NCBI GenBank assembly: GCA_964567785.1
Contig: CAZMOK010000003.1
Span: 1-64,000, forward strand
Reading direction: 5' to 3'
Length of the DNA: 64,000 bases
Source of the DNA: CAZMOK01 sp964567785
GTDB taxonomy: Bacteria > Bacteroidota > Bacteroidia > Bacteroidales > JAGOPY01
Made by a program: the position numbers and the translations under genes. This document shows, in pieces, positions 1 to 9,141 of this stretch (its first letter is position 1; each line of letters begins with the position of its first letter). The notes beneath the pieces were generated by a model, which was given only the letters and a program-made list of their open reading frames with translations, was not told the DNA's origin and did not search any database.

Positions 1-60
1 TAGTAGGTAGTAGGTAGTAGGTAGTAGGTAGTAGGTAGTAGGTAGTAGGTAGTAGGTAGT
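1..60. repeat. Heptanucleotide tandem array, unit TAGTAGG
   Basis: About 8.5 perfect copies of the 7-bp unit TAGTAGG, starting at the window edge, so the true array may be longer. It is the first of a series of 7-bp-period arrays that fill the intergenic spaces up to 21.5 kb. No spacers, no coding potential. Confidence 0.97.
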
Positions 61-315
61 AAAAAATTAACCTTGGAAGGTATGGATTTTATTCTGAAGA
101 TCAAAAGGCAAAAAGATTCCCGATTCTTAAATCTGAAGTTTTATTTGCTTTCTCTCCCGGAAATCTGAACAATTACTGTACGACCATCCTCTTCTTTCAT
201 ATCAATAAATTAAAATCAAGATTTTTGCTATATTAGCAATACCAAAGCCATGGTTCTGATTTCTCTTTGCGGGAAAAAAAGACAAATATTACTATTTTGA
301 AAAAAATCTTTTCCT
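61..315. other. Gene-free leader of the first FISUMP gene
   Basis: AT-rich stretch without a plausible gene. The only structure seen is a perfect inverted repeat TTGCTA-TAT-TAGCAA at 225-239, which could be a protein-binding site or chance. No clear TAnnTTTG -7 element was found before the gene at 316. Confidence 0.4.
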
Positions 316-1215
316 ATGAAAAGAATATATTTTTTATTTGCCTTCCTGGTCACCTTCTCTTTTCATGTTAATTCTCAAATAAGTATAGGTGATTCATTAC
401 CTGATTCATGTGCTACTCTTGATCTCCAGGCATCCGACCGGGGGTTGATGCTGCCCCGGATGAATTCCATGCAAATGAACAGTATCAGCAATCCGGCACA
501 TGGCCTGGTCATTTACAACAATACCGTGAATGCTGTATATTTTTTTGATGGAGATGGCTGGAACATGATTGGCAATAAAGACGGCCAGTCATGTGGAGAC
601 CTCACATATCTTGGGCAAGCCTATGAAACGGTCATCATTGGAGACCAGTGCTGGATGGCTGAAAACCTGAATGTAGGCGAAAGGATTGAAGGAAGCACAG
701 AGCAGACCGACAATGGCGAGTTTGAAAAGTATTGCTACAACGACATAGAAGACAGTTGTGACATCTATGGCGGTCTCTACCAGTGGGATGAAGTGATGAG
801 GTATACCACCAATTCCGGCTCACAGGGTATGTGCCCTTCCGGCTGGCATATTCCCACAGATGAAGAGTGGAAGATACTTGAAGGGTCCGTTGACAGCCTT
901 TATGCTGTGGGCGATCCTGAATGGGATGGTTCAGTATGGAGAGGTTATGATGCAGGAAAACAGCTTAAATCCAATTACGGCTGGTACTCCGGGGGGAACG
1001 GAGTTGATGGTTACGGCTTTACCGGCCTGCCTGCCGGATATCGAAATACCAATGGTTGGTTCGTCATGATGCCTCAGTATGCATATTTCTGGACCTCTGA
1101 TGAGTTTGACGATACCTATAAATATTACCGCTCTTTATACTATGCGAAGGATGACATCGGCCGCAGTACTCATTCAAAAATCCGGGGTTTTGCAGTGAGG
1201 TGCATCAAGGATTGA
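316..1215 (+). CDS. Secreted FISUMP-domain protein (first of a pair)
   Basis: 299 aa with an N-terminal signal peptide (about residues 1-20, ending near HVNS-Q). Residues ~25-85 carry the LDLQASDRGLMLPR...GLVIYN...YFFDGDGWN segment common in Bacteroidota surface proteins. The rest is the FISUMP (Fibrobacter succinogenes major paralogous, TIGR02145-like) domain, with GDQCWMAENLNVG, YGGLYQWDE, CPSGWHIPTDEEW, GFTGLPAGYR and C-terminal GFAVRCIKD. Conserved cysteines suggest disulfides in an exported protein. No T9SS tail is present and the function is unknown. It is closely similar to the next gene over its whole length, so the two are a tandem duplicate. Confidence 0.85.
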   Translation: MKRIYFLFAFLVTFSFHVNSQISIGDSLPDSCATLDLQASDRGLMLPRMNSMQMNSISNPAHGLVIYNNTVNAVYFFDGDGWNMIGNKDGQSCGDLTYLGQAYETVIIGDQCWMAENLNVGERIEGSTEQTDNGEFEKYCYNDIEDSCDIYGGLYQWDEVMRYTTNSGSQGMCPSGWHIPTDEEWKILEGSVDSLYAVGDPEWDGSVWRGYDAGKQLKSNYGWYSGGNGVDGYGFTGLPAGYRNTNGWFVMMPQYAYFWTSDEFDDTYKYYRSLYYAKDDIGRSTHSKIRGFAVRCIKD

Positions 1216-1279
1216 ATAACATGGTGAATGGATAAAAAGATCAATTGTTAACCGAAAAATATCCTTAAAGATCAAACAT

Positions 1280-2170
1280 ATGGGACAATTAAGAATAAGT
1301 TTCCTGGTATTTTTTATAGCGTTGGCGCATATCTCATTTTGCCAGGTAAGTATCGGCGGCAACCCTCCCGATTCTTCTGCAATACTTGATCTCCAATCCA
1401 CGGAAAGGGGATTGCTTTTGCCGAGGTTGAGTACAACAGAAATGAACAACATAGCTGCACCGAACCCCGGATTGATTGTTTTCAATACCAGCGTGAACAC
1501 AATTTTTTATTTTGATGGCGCTGAATGGAACATGATGGAGTTCCGCGACGGGGAATCCTGCGGTAACGTCAGCTACGAAGGAGAAACCTATGAGACAGTT
1601 ATCATCGGGGAACAATGCTGGTTAAAGGAGAACCTCAATGTTGGCCTGAATATCACGGCGGCAACACCTCAAACAAATAACAATATCATCGAAAAATATT
1701 GTTATGACAATAAACCCGACAGTTGCGATATTTATGGTGGGCTGTACCAGTGGGACGAGCTGATGCAATATACCGATTCTGCTGGCGCACAGGGTATTTG
1801 TCCCGCCGGCTGGCATATTCCCACAGATGAAGAGTGGATGGAGCTGGAAGGTTACGTCGACAGTCAATACCCAGCAGGTGATCCGGAATGGAATAGTATG
1901 GGGTATAGGGGTTTTGATGCAGGGTTCCATCTGAAATCCATATCAGGCTGGAATTCCAACGGAAATGGGGATGATGCCTATGGTTTTACCGGGCTGCCCG
2001 GAGGAAATACACCAGATGGAGGTGTGGGTATTGCTGGCTGCTGGTGGACTTCATCAGAGTTGGATGAGGATTACAGCATCAATAGGATTCTCCACAACGG
2101 GTATGATGAAATATACCGTGGTTATAATTGGAAACAATATGGATACAGTGTCAGATGTGTAAAGGATTGA
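1280..2170 (+). CDS. Secreted FISUMP-domain protein (second of a pair)
   Basis: 296 aa, signal peptide in about residues 1-21 (ending near ISFC-Q). Same architecture as the preceding gene: LDLQSTERGLLLPR...GLIVFN...FDGAEWN, then the FISUMP domain with GEQCWLKENLNVG, YGGLYQWDELM, CPAGWHIPTDEEW, GFTGLPGG, CWWTSSE and YSVRCVKD. The 64-bp spacer suggests one transcription unit. The copies have diverged clearly at residue level, so the duplication is not recent. Molecular role unknown; cell-surface location is inferred from family and signal peptide. Confidence 0.85.
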   Translation: MGQLRISFLVFFIALAHISFCQVSIGGNPPDSSAILDLQSTERGLLLPRLSTTEMNNIAAPNPGLIVFNTSVNTIFYFDGAEWNMMEFRDGESCGNVSYEGETYETVIIGEQCWLKENLNVGLNITAATPQTNNNIIEKYCYDNKPDSCDIYGGLYQWDELMQYTDSAGAQGICPAGWHIPTDEEWMELEGYVDSQYPAGDPEWNSMGYRGFDAGFHLKSISGWNSNGNGDDAYGFTGLPGGNTPDGGVGIAGCWWTSSELDEDYSINRILHNGYDEIYRGYNWKQYGYSVRCVKD

Positions 2171-2253
2171 GTGGGATCTATTTTGAAAAAATGAGTTGTA
2201 GGTTTGAAAAGTTCCGATCAGGAAGTAAAACCTTAAAAGACCACAAGATTCTC

Positions 2254-2288
2254 AAATCTTAAATCTTACATCTTACATCTTAAATCAC
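2254..2288. repeat. Heptanucleotide array, units AAATCTT/ACATCTT
   Basis: Five consecutive 7-bp units (AAATCTT, AAATCTT, ACATCTT, ACATCTT, AAATCAC). Immediately after, CTGAGTGTTTTTGTA (2288-2302) recurs as CTGAGTGTTCTTGTA (2310-2324), a 22-bp-spaced direct repeat. The rest of the 2171-2445 spacer shows nothing recognisable. Confidence 0.9.
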
Positions 2289-2445
2289 TGAGTGTTTTTG
2301 TAAGGTGCGCTGAGTGTTCTTGTAGCCCATATTAATTGCCTTCGCTCTTTTCCCTCCCTAAATTTGAACATATCAAAACGAGTGCCGGGTCTTCCCTTAT
2401 TATCCGCACCGTGCCAGTCAGACCCTTAACTACAAAAACAGCTTG

Positions 2446-3573
2446 ATGACAGAGAACCTGCAAGATATCAGAAAAGAGAAACTCATTGCAAAAAAGTGGG
2501 ACTTCATTTCAACACCGGCATCAATATTTCCGGAAGGCATACTACTCACCGGGGCGAGCTCCTTCGTGGGCTGCCACCTGGTCAAAGAACTTCAGAAAGA
2601 ATGGAACGGCCCTGTATATCTCCTCCTCAGGGCCAACACAAACCGAGAGGCTGAGAAAAAGATGCATGAGGCATTTGCCAAATGGGAACTGGGATCATTC
2701 AAAAAAGATCGTTATGAGATCGTTACAGGTGATGTAACACGGAAGCACTTCGGCCTTCCGTATAAAACTTATAAACGGCTCATGCAGGAAACGGGAAGGG
2801 TTATCCATCTGGCCATGACACCCATGTACCACCTTCCATATGAGCATTTCAGGAGGATATGGGTACCGGAGCTTGAAAGGATGATCGAATTCTGTGGAAA
2901 CCAACATTCGCCTAAAAGTCTGCATTATACCTCCTCGTTCAATGCCAATTTCTTTACAGATGACCACGATTTTAAAGCCTTAAATACCAATGCCTGGCAA
3001 TCGGGCTATGCCGGTTTTAAATACGTAGCCAATAAAGCACTTGAAAATGCCTTCAGGCAAGGCATGAACGGTTGTATTTATGACCTGCCGCTTGTGCTGG
3101 GGTCGGAGGGCAAGGGGGTGTGCCCAAGGCATTATTCCATCTGGCTCATACTCGACATGTTCCTCAAAACAGGTTTTTACTTTAAGTTCCACTTCAGGGT
3201 TATACCGGTGGATGTCCTGGCAGAGATAATGGTTTTCAACATAATGAGGGAGGCCGGCGACGTGGGTAGTTCCTTTGTAAGGCCGGCACTTGAAGAACCT
3301 GTGAGCGACTTGATGTTTTCCAGGATGGCAGCTAACCTTCTGGGGTTGCACGAGGGGAGCCTGGAAACTGTGAGGGATGCCTGCCAGAACAAGCTCCGGT
3401 TCAATTTCATGGTACCAGGCAACTTCTATGAACTGCTCGAAAAAGTAAGCGGTCTTGAACAGGTCCTTCCCGGCGGCTATGACCCATCGGGTTTACCCAA
3501 AACATCCATGGTGTTCCTGAGCAACCTGAACCGTATTCTGGCAAGGAATACAGAGTTAAAAGTTGAAATCTGA
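2446..3573 (+). CDS. Thioester-reductase-like SDR (male-sterility / NAD-binding 4 type)
   Basis: 375 aa from ATG 2446; an in-frame TTG lies directly before it. A Rossmann nucleotide-binding motif GASSFVGCHL sits near residues 35-45, followed by the VYLLLRA strand typical of reductase (R) domains of carboxylic acid reductases and NRPS. The SDR catalytic Tyr-x3-Lys is seen as SGYAGFKYVANKALE, with TSSFNAN providing the upstream Ser. No adenylation or carrier domain is attached, so it would act on a separate acyl thioester or another substrate. Its neighbours give no pathway clue. The family is fairly sure, the substrate unknown. Confidence 0.7.
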   Translation: MTENLQDIRKEKLIAKKWDFISTPASIFPEGILLTGASSFVGCHLVKELQKEWNGPVYLLLRANTNREAEKKMHEAFAKWELGSFKKDRYEIVTGDVTRKHFGLPYKTYKRLMQETGRVIHLAMTPMYHLPYEHFRRIWVPELERMIEFCGNQHSPKSLHYTSSFNANFFTDDHDFKALNTNAWQSGYAGFKYVANKALENAFRQGMNGCIYDLPLVLGSEGKGVCPRHYSIWLILDMFLKTGFYFKFHFRVIPVDVLAEIMVFNIMREAGDVGSSFVRPALEEPVSDLMFSRMAANLLGLHEGSLETVRDACQNKLRFNFMVPGNFYELLEKVSGLEQVLPGGYDPSGLPKTSMVFLSNLNRILARNTELKVEI

Positions 3574-3576
3574 AAT

Positions 3577-3620
3577 GGAGCGAAGAGAAATCCCGTGAAC
3601 GGAGTGAAACGGGAGCTGAA
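3577..3620. repeat. GAGCGAAG-type inverted-repeat element
   Basis: Directly after the SDR stop codon lies GGAGCGAAG followed by TCCCGT-gaacggagtgaa-ACGGGA (3592-3615), a 6-bp-stem inverted repeat. Similar purine-rich GAGCGAAG or GCGAGGAGCG strings occur at 20487-20540 and 21360-21385, so this may be a small dispersed element rather than a terminator; no T-run follows. Confidence 0.5.
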
Positions 3621-3636
3621 ATCATAAATTGATAAT

Positions 3637-3755
3637 GAACAATTAACAATGAACAATTAACAATTAATAATTACAATGAACAATTATCTAAACTCTAAGC
3701 TCTGATTACCCGCAACCCGAACACTCAAACACCCGAATACCCGAACACTCAAGCA
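3637..3755. repeat. Composite 7-bp arrays: GAACAAT/TAACAAT, then ACCCGAA/CACTCAA
   Basis: 3637-3684 has about seven units alternating GAACAAT and TAACAAT, with one 6-bp unit. 3708-3755 has ACCCGCA, ACCCGAA, CACTCAA and further degenerate units. The two families are separated by about 23 bp of ordinary sequence. A third family (GACAATA) begins at 3759 and runs into the assembly gap. Confidence 0.85.
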
Positions 3756-3768
3756 CTTGACAATAAAG

Positions 3769-3868
3769 NNNNNNNNNNNNNNNNNNNNNNNNNNNNNNNN
3801 NNNNNNNNNNNNNNNNNNNNNNNNNNNNNNNNNNNNNNNNNNNNNNNNNNNNNNNNNNNNNNNNNNNN
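3769..3868. other. Assembly gap (100 N)
   Basis: Exactly 100 N, a conventional scaffolding placeholder, so its true length is unknown. GACAATAAAG precedes and GACAATTGAGACAAT follows, so the gap lies inside a GACAAT-type repeat array. Confidence 0.97.
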
Positions 3869-3902
3869 GACAATTGAGACAATAACAACAATTTTCAAAA
3901 CC

Positions 3903-6797
3903 ATGAAAAAACCAATTACCCTTATTCTCATTTCACTCCTTACCCTTCACGTTTCACAAGCGCAGCAGGGTACCATCCAACTCCCCGCCACCGGCCAGAC
4001 AACCAGCTATTATCCGGGCGACGATGGCGACCTGCAATTGGGAGTGCCTCTGCCGGCAAACCGGTTTACCGATCACGGAAACGGATCGGCCACCGATGAG
4101 TTGACCGGGTTGATGTGGGTCACCGATGGCAACCTCATCGTTTCCCGTAATCCTGCATTCGACCAGGACCGTACGGCCGGCGATGGGGATATCAACTGGA
4201 AGACAGCCCTCGACTATATCCAGCTTCTCAATGATGAAAATTACCTGGGCTATAACGACTGGCGCATGCCGAACCTTGTCGAGATCCGTAGCCTGGCCGA
4301 TCTTGGCAGGCCCGACACGGCATTGCCGGCAGGACATCCTTTCTTCAACCTGAAATCCCCCTACTGGTCGTCCACCACAACAGAATCGATGCGCCGGGCA
4401 GCCAACTGCTACTATATGCAGGAATACTACGTGCATGCCAACATCACAAATATGGCAGGAGAAACACAGTTCTATCTTAAGTTGCCTGATTTATATATAA
4501 AAGATGAAAAGACCCTTTACTGGAAATTTTACCTCTTGCCGGTCAGGACATCTGGGAATACAGGTGATGTTGAACTTCCGCAAACAGGGCAGTTTTATAA
4601 CTATTACCCGGGAGACGATGGTGGGCTCAATGAAGGGACCCCATGGCCCTCGCCACGGTTGGTCGACAATGGAGATGAATCGGTCACCGACCGGCTGACA
4701 GGTTTGATGTGGGCCCAGGATGGCAACCTGATGCTGACCCGGGACCCTGACTTCGATACCCTGGAATGGGTTGATGGTTCTGTCACCTGGATCAGGGCGT
4801 TGGACTACATCACTAAACTGAATGATGAGAATTACCTGGGCTATAACGACTGGCGTATGCCCAACCGGAATGAAATGACCAGCCTGATCGATTTTGGGTT
4901 CGATGACTTTGCACTTCCCGAAAGGAATCCCTTTACCAATCTATACGGTCACAATGCGGAAGGAATGTACTGGACCTCAACAACCTGTGCCGATGAAACC
5001 GACCGGGCATGGGTCATAATAATGCATGATGGACTGATGGGAGATGGTAATGAATATGTTTACCTGAAAGATAGCGACAGGCATGTGTGGCCGGTTCGTA
5101 CTGCCACCGATCCTTTGCCTTCCGGCAGGATTGATGGGGTGATCACACTTGATGGAAATCCCTACCCCAGGGCGGAGATTGAACTGAGCGGACCCATCTC
5201 CTCCTTTATACGCACCAACATGAATGGCGAATTTGAATTCACCAACCTGCCGAATGGCACTTACACAGTAACCCCAACACATAAATACGCCAGGTTCACA
5301 CCTCTTACACACCAGGTCACAATCAACGGCAACCAGGTAAACTGCAATTTTGATGCCCACTACACCCGTGCTTACGGATGGACTGAGATCAGTGAAAACC
5401 TGTTCCCGATAGGCAACGCCACAGGTGCCAATTTCGCCGATCTCTATTTTATCGGGAATGAAGGTTGGGTGGTGAATGCATATGATTTTGAAGAGATCTA
5501 CCACACGACCGATGGTGGCGATACCTGGGAATTGCAAACAACCCTGCGGCCCTGTAATGCCATTCACATGATCAACGAAGAAGAGGGCTATGCCGGCGGG
5601 GAGAGTGGCATCCTTCATAAAACAACGGATGGAGGTGCCACATGGAATTTCTTCGGTGTGTCTTCTGCACGAATCACCGACATCAGTTTTACTCAAAGCG
5701 GGACAGTCGGGCATACATGTGGAACAAATGGTTTGATCGGCAAAATAGAAAACGGAACGTATACCACACAGCAGGTCTCTTTTCCCGACTATGCAAGCAT
5801 CGCATTTACGCCTTCAGGAGACTATGGCTGGGCCGTGGCCTGTTTCGGCAGGAAATCAATCTATGATAACGGGGCCTGGACCTACTGCGGCGGCGCCATG
5901 TATTTTCCTTGCCTGAATGATGTGCAGTTCATGTCGGAAGAGGTCATGTACCTGGCGCAAGGCTATGGGATCGACAGGATGCTTATTGGAGAGAGCTATT
6001 CACGTGTACTTACCGACTCAGCCGGGTATTATGGAATATTTATTTTGAATGAAGACACCGTCTGGGCAGTCAGTCAGACAGGTGATGTGATCCTGTCGGC
6101 GAATGCCTCTGATGATACAGTGCATTTTTCTTATGATCATATCTCCAAAGAGTTTTTGTTTGATGTCTTTGCCGTGGATGGCCACAACGCCTGGGCAGTA
6201 GGCGGTAATGGTTCTATCTACCGCTATGGTCTGCTCGAAGGGTTCCCTGCAGGAGGTGCCGATATCCTTGACATGGTCATTGATGAGCAGGTTGCACCGG
6301 CCGTCATCAACAACGAAAATCTGACAGTCTGGATTGAAGTGGAGCAAGGCACCGATGTAACACAACTGTTACCTGCCGTATTTATATCAGCAGGAGCCAC
6401 CGTTGATCCACCAAGCGGAAGTATGCAGGATTTCACTTACCCGGTGACATATACTGTAACTTCGGAAAATGGCCAGACAGTGAATAATTGGGTGGTGACG
6501 GTGGATATTACGACAGACGTTGCTGAACCAAAAATGCCGGAGATGGTGGTCTACCCCAACCCGACCCATGGTAAATTCCAAATTACAAACTCCAATACCC
6601 AAATAAACTCCAAATCTCAAAACTCAATATCCAAACTGGAGGTGGTTGATATCTATGGAAAGGTTGCTGAGTGCTTTAACCTGTATCCCGTAACCCGTAA
6701 CCCGCAACTTGACATCAGCCATTTCCCGACAGGAATCTACTTCATCCGAATATCTCTTGAAAACCAAATAATCGTGAAAAAAATAATCAAGATGTGA
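3903..6797 (+). CDS. Large secreted DUF1566 / BNR-like protein with T9SS sorting tail
   Basis: 964 aa. The signal peptide ends near residue 20 (VSQA-Q). Two DUF1566 (Lcl_C-like) repeats follow, roughly 60-205 and 225-400, each with LTGLMW, LNDENYLGYNDWRMPN and a closing PVRT. A carboxypeptidase-regulatory/Cna-B-like segment (~405-485) has GEFEFTNLPNGTYTVTP. A YCF48/BNR-like beta-propeller region (~490-790) has HTTDGGDTWE and KTTDGGATWN. A DUF5018-like segment spans ~800-880, and the C-terminus is a T9SS type A sorting domain (VVYPNPTHGKFQI...YGKV...GIYFIRI). Probably exported by T9SS and anchored or released at the surface. The sorting domain contains in-frame 7-bp repeat DNA (6574-6711). Ligand unknown. 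Confidence 0.85.
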   Translation: MKKPITLILISLLTLHVSQAQQGTIQLPATGQTTSYYPGDDGDLQLGVPLPANRFTDHGNGSATDELTGLMWVTDGNLIVSRNPAFDQDRTAGDGDINWKTALDYIQLLNDENYLGYNDWRMPNLVEIRSLADLGRPDTALPAGHPFFNLKSPYWSSTTTESMRRAANCYYMQEYYVHANITNMAGETQFYLKLPDLYIKDEKTLYWKFYLLPVRTSGNTGDVELPQTGQFYNYYPGDDGGLNEGTPWPSPRLVDNGDESVTDRLTGLMWAQDGNLMLTRDPDFDTLEWVDGSVTWIRALDYITKLNDENYLGYNDWRMPNRNEMTSLIDFGFDDFALPERNPFTNLYGHNAEGMYWTSTTCADETDRAWVIIMHDGLMGDGNEYVYLKDSDRHVWPVRTATDPLPSGRIDGVITLDGNPYPRAEIELSGPISSFIRTNMNGEFEFTNLPNGTYTVTPTHKYARFTPLTHQVTINGNQVNCNFDAHYTRAYGWTEISENLFPIGNATGANFADLYFIGNEGWVVNAYDFEEIYHTTDGGDTWELQTTLRPCNAIHMINEEEGYAGGESGILHKTTDGGATWNFFGVSSARITDISFTQSGTVGHTCGTNGLIGKIENGTYTTQQVSFPDYASIAFTPSGDYGWAVACFGRKSIYDNGAWTYCGGAMYFPCLNDVQFMSEEVMYLAQGYGIDRMLIGESYSRVLTDSAGYYGIFILNEDTVWAVSQTGDVILSANASDDTVHFSYDHISKEFLFDVFAVDGHNAWAVGGNGSIYRYGLLEGFPAGGADILDMVIDEQVAPAVINNENLTVWIEVEQGTDVTQLLPAVFISAGATVDPPSGSMQDFTYPVTYTVTSENGQTVNNWVVTVDITTDVAEPKMPEMVVYPNPTHGKFQITNSNTQINSKSQNSISKLEVVDIYGKVAECFNLYPVTRNPQLDISHFPTGIYFIRISLENQIIVKKIIKM
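6574..6711. repeat. 7-bp-period repeats inside a coding sequence
   Basis: Within the T9SS tail, heptads with consensus AAnnCCA run at 6574-6601 (AATTCCA, AATTACA, AACTCCA, ATACCCA). After a 4-bp slip they continue at 6606-6640 (AACTCCA, AATCTCA, AAACTCA, ATATCCA, AACTGGA). A second set, TATCCCG-TAACCCG-TAACCCG, lies at 6684-6704. These encode the low-complexity peptide NSNTQINSKSQNSISK and LYPVTRNPQLD. Confidence 0.75.
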
Positions 6798-6850
6798 TAG
6801 CTCAGAGGCGGAGAGGCGCAGAAGCGCAGTACAGTGACAGATTGAAATCC

Positions 6851-7031
6851 CAGCACCCAATACCTAGCGCCCAGTACCCAGCACCTAGCGCCCAGCACCC
6901 AGCACCCAGCACCNNNNNNNNNNNNNNNNNNNNNNNNNNNNNNNNNNNNNNNNNNNNNNNNNNNNNNNNNNNNNNNNNNNNNNNNNNNNNNNNNNNNNNN
7001 NNNNNNNNNNNNNCCCAGCACCCAGCACCCA
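6851..7031. repeat. Heptanucleotide array CAGCACC interrupted by the second gap
   Basis: Nine consecutive 7-bp units fill 6851-6913 (CAGCACC, CAATACC, TAGCGCC, CAGTACC, CAGCACC, TAGCGCC, then three CAGCACC). The same unit resumes at 7014-7031 after 100 N (6914-7013). The array ends 2 bp before the typA stop codon, so it sits at the convergent 3' ends of the DUF1566 gene and typA. True length unknown. Confidence 0.93.
6914..7013. other. Assembly gap (100 N)
   Basis: Exactly 100 N inside the CAGCACC heptanucleotide array; the same unit is on both sides, so the missing sequence is probably more of the array. Confidence 0.97.
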
Positions 7032-7033
7032 CC

Positions 7034-8845
7034 TTACTCCTGCGCCGCTATCTTCGCGCGCTTCCGGTCGTGTTCGCTAAGCATGATCTTGCGCAAACGC
7101 AACGAACGTGGTGTAACCTCGAGGTATTCGTCCCTGGCAATGTATTCCATGGATTCTTCCAGTGAGAACTTTACCGCCGGTATGATCATAACTTTATCGT
7201 CTGATCCTGAAGCCCTCATATTGGTCAGTTTCTTGGTCTTGGTAACATTGATGATGAGGTCGTCGGGGCGGATATGTTCACCGATCACCTGCCCGGCATA
7301 GATTTCATCGTTGGGGTGGATGAAAAAACGGCCGCGGTCCTGCAGCTTGTCGATGGCGTAGGCAACGGCAATTCCCTTTTCCATCGCGATGAGCGAACCA
7401 TAGCGGCGGCCGGGTATCATTCCTTTCCATGGTTGGAACTCTTTGAACCGGTGCGCCATGATAGCCTCACCCTCTGTGGCAGTCAGCAGGTTGTTGCGCA
7501 AACCGATGATGCCGCGTGCAGGAATTGTAAATTCCAGGTGGGTGCGGTCGCCTTTGGTGCTCATGTGGGCCAGCTCACCCTTTCGTTGAGATACCAGTTC
7601 GATCACCTTCCCGGAAAAATCAGGCGGAACATGGACAGTCAGGGATTCGGTAGGCTCATGGTCTTTTCCGTCGATCTCTTTAATGATGACCTGGGGTTGG
7701 CCGAGCTGAAACTCATATCCTTCCCGGCGCATTGTCTCCACCAGGATAGAGAGGTGAAGTATGCCGCGGCCATAGACGATCAGCGCCTCCGGGGTATCGG
7801 TCTCCTCTACTTTCAATGCCAGGTTTTTCTCAGTCTCTTTGAACAATCTCTCCCGCAGGTGGCGGGAGGTGACAAATTTCCCTTCCCTTCCATAGAAAGG
7901 CGAGTTGTTGACCAGGAACAACATGCTGATGGTCGGCTCCTCGATCTTCAGGGAATCCAGGCCCTCCGGCTCCTCGAAATCCGCAATGGTGTCGCCGATC
8001 TCAAAGTCGTCCAGCCCCAGAACTGCACAGATCTCCCCGGTATGCACATCCTGCTTGAACTTCTCCTTGCCCAATCCTTCAAAAACGTAAAGCTCCTTGA
8101 TCTTCGACTTGAATATCCTGCCATCCTGCTTAATAAGCGAAACATTCATCCCCCATTTTAATGTCCCCCTTGATAACCTTCCAACAGCAATCCTTCCTAC
8201 ATAGGACGAATAATCAAGTGAAGATATCTGCATCTGGGTATTGCCTTCGGCGAATTCAGGTGCAGTTATATGATTGATGATAGTATCCAAAAGATAGATG
8301 ATATCGGAAGATGGCTTCTGCCAGTCTTCCGACATCCAGCCCTGTTTGGAAGAGCCGTAAACGACAGGAAAGTTGAGCTGCTCCTCGCTGGCGTCCAGGT
8401 TGAACATCAACTCAAAAACCTGCTCATGGGCCCAGTAGGGATCACAGTTGGGTTTGTCGACCTTATTAATGACCACTATAGGCTTCAGGTTCATAGCCAG
8501 GGCCTTTTGAAGCACGAAGCGCGTTTGTGGCATGGGACCTTCAAAAGCGTCTACAAGCAGTAAAACCCCATCTGCCATGTTCAAGACCCTTTCCACTTCA
8601 CCGCCAAAATCGCTGTGGCCCGGTGTATCGATAATGTTGATCTTCACTCCTCTATAACGAACGGAGACATTTTTTGAAAGTATCGTGATCCCTCTTTCCC
8701 TTTCCAGAGGGTTACTGTCGAGGATCAACTCCCCCATATCCTGGTTGTCCCGGAACAAATTGGCCTGGTGAAGGATCCTGTCAACCAGTGTCGTTTTACC
8801 ATGATCGACATGGGCTATTATAGCTATATTCCTGATATCCTGCAT
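7034..8845 (-). CDS. typA: Ribosome-associated GTPase TypA/BipA
   Basis: 603 aa, the normal length for the family. A translational GTPase that binds the 70S ribosome and affects 50S assembly and stress/cold adaptation. G motifs seen: G1 [14 protein letters not shown] (~residues 11-24), switch RERGITI, G3 [15 protein letters not shown] and G4 [10 protein letters not shown]. The C-terminal half holds the EF-G-like domains and TypA-specific region ([45 protein letters not shown]). The start ATG at 8845 lies about 30 bp below a -7 element at 8875-8882. The 3' end abuts the CAGCACC array. Confident call. Confidence 0.97.
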   Translation of the reverse strand: MQDIRNIAIIAHVDHGKTTLVDRILHQANLFRDNQDMGELILDSNPLERERGITILSKNVSVRYRGVKINIIDTPGHSDFGGEVERVLNMADGVLLLVDAFEGPMPQTRFVLQKALAMNLKPIVVINKVDKPNCDPYWAHEQVFELMFNLDASEEQLNFPVVYGSSKQGWMSEDWQKPSSDIIYLLDTIINHITAPEFAEGNTQMQISSLDYSSYVGRIAVGRLSRGTLKWGMNVSLIKQDGRIFKSKIKELYVFEGLGKEKFKQDVHTGEICAVLGLDDFEIGDTIADFEEPEGLDSLKIEEPTISMLFLVNNSPFYGREGKFVTSRHLRERLFKETEKNLALKVEETDTPEALIVYGRGILHLSILVETMRREGYEFQLGQPQVIIKEIDGKDHEPTESLTVHVPPDFSGKVIELVSQRKGELAHMSTKGDRTHLEFTIPARGIIGLRNNLLTATEGEAIMAHRFKEFQPWKGMIPGRRYGSLIAMEKGIAVAYAIDKLQDRGRFFIHPNDEIYAGQVIGEHIRPDDLIINVTKTKKLTNMRASGSDDKVMIIPAVKFSLEESMEYIARDEYLEVTPRSLRLRKIMLSEHDRKRAKIAAQE

Positions 8846-8874
8846 ATTATGTTATGTGCTTGTAAAATAGTGTG

Positions 8875-8882
8875 CAAAAGTA
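8875..8882 (-). promoter_or_regulatory. Putative -7 element of typA promoter
   Basis: Reading the minus strand, TACTTTTG matches the Bacteroidota TAnnTTTG -7 consensus and lies 30 bp upstream of the typA start. The -33 element is not clear. Confidence 0.5.
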
Positions 8883-8961
8883 GTGATAATTTGGTATCGC
8901 AATGTTTCGCAAAGAGATCTATAGCAACCACCAACATCCTACCCAAACACCTTAACACTCC

Positions 8962-9003
8962 GACAATAGAGACAATAGAGACAATTTGACAATAGAGACA
9001 ATT
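8962..9003. repeat. GACAAT tandem array (9/8-bp period)
   Basis: GACAATAGA, GACAATAGA, GACAATTT, GACAATAGA, GACAATT: units of 9, 9, 8, 9 and 7 bp. The same family occurs at 3759-3883 (with a gap) and 21439-21490. It lies in the divergent typA-CHAD spacer (8846-9141), which otherwise holds only the two predicted promoters. Confidence 0.9.
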
Positions 9004-9106
9004 AACTAAACATAGCCATCAACCAAAAACCTTCCTTCCCAACAATTTCAACACCCATATGTTAGTATGTAACTATCAGTTAGTTTACATTAATTTAACA
9101 TTGTAC

Positions 9107-9114
9107 TAACTTTG
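9107..9114 (+). promoter_or_regulatory. Putative -7 element of the CHAD gene
   Basis: TAACTTTG, a perfect TAnnTTTG match, 28 bp before the GTG start at 9142. The upstream stretch is AT-rich (TTAGTTTACATTAATTTAAC) with no certain -33 box. Confidence 0.55.
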
Positions 9115-9141
9115 TAAAGAATACAGATAGGTTTTTATCTC

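Noticed and set aside
6794..7165. Proteins translated across the N gaps
   Set aside because: Frames consist of X residues and repeat-encoded peptides and exist only because N blocks stop codons.
7274..8161. Long open frame (295 codons) on the plus strand inside typA
   Set aside because: It is antisense to well-conserved TypA motifs; its protein shows no family features.
8768..8989. Open frame running from the typA 5' end into the GACAAT array
   Set aside because: Composition follows the antisense of typA and repeat DNA; no start signal or similarity.
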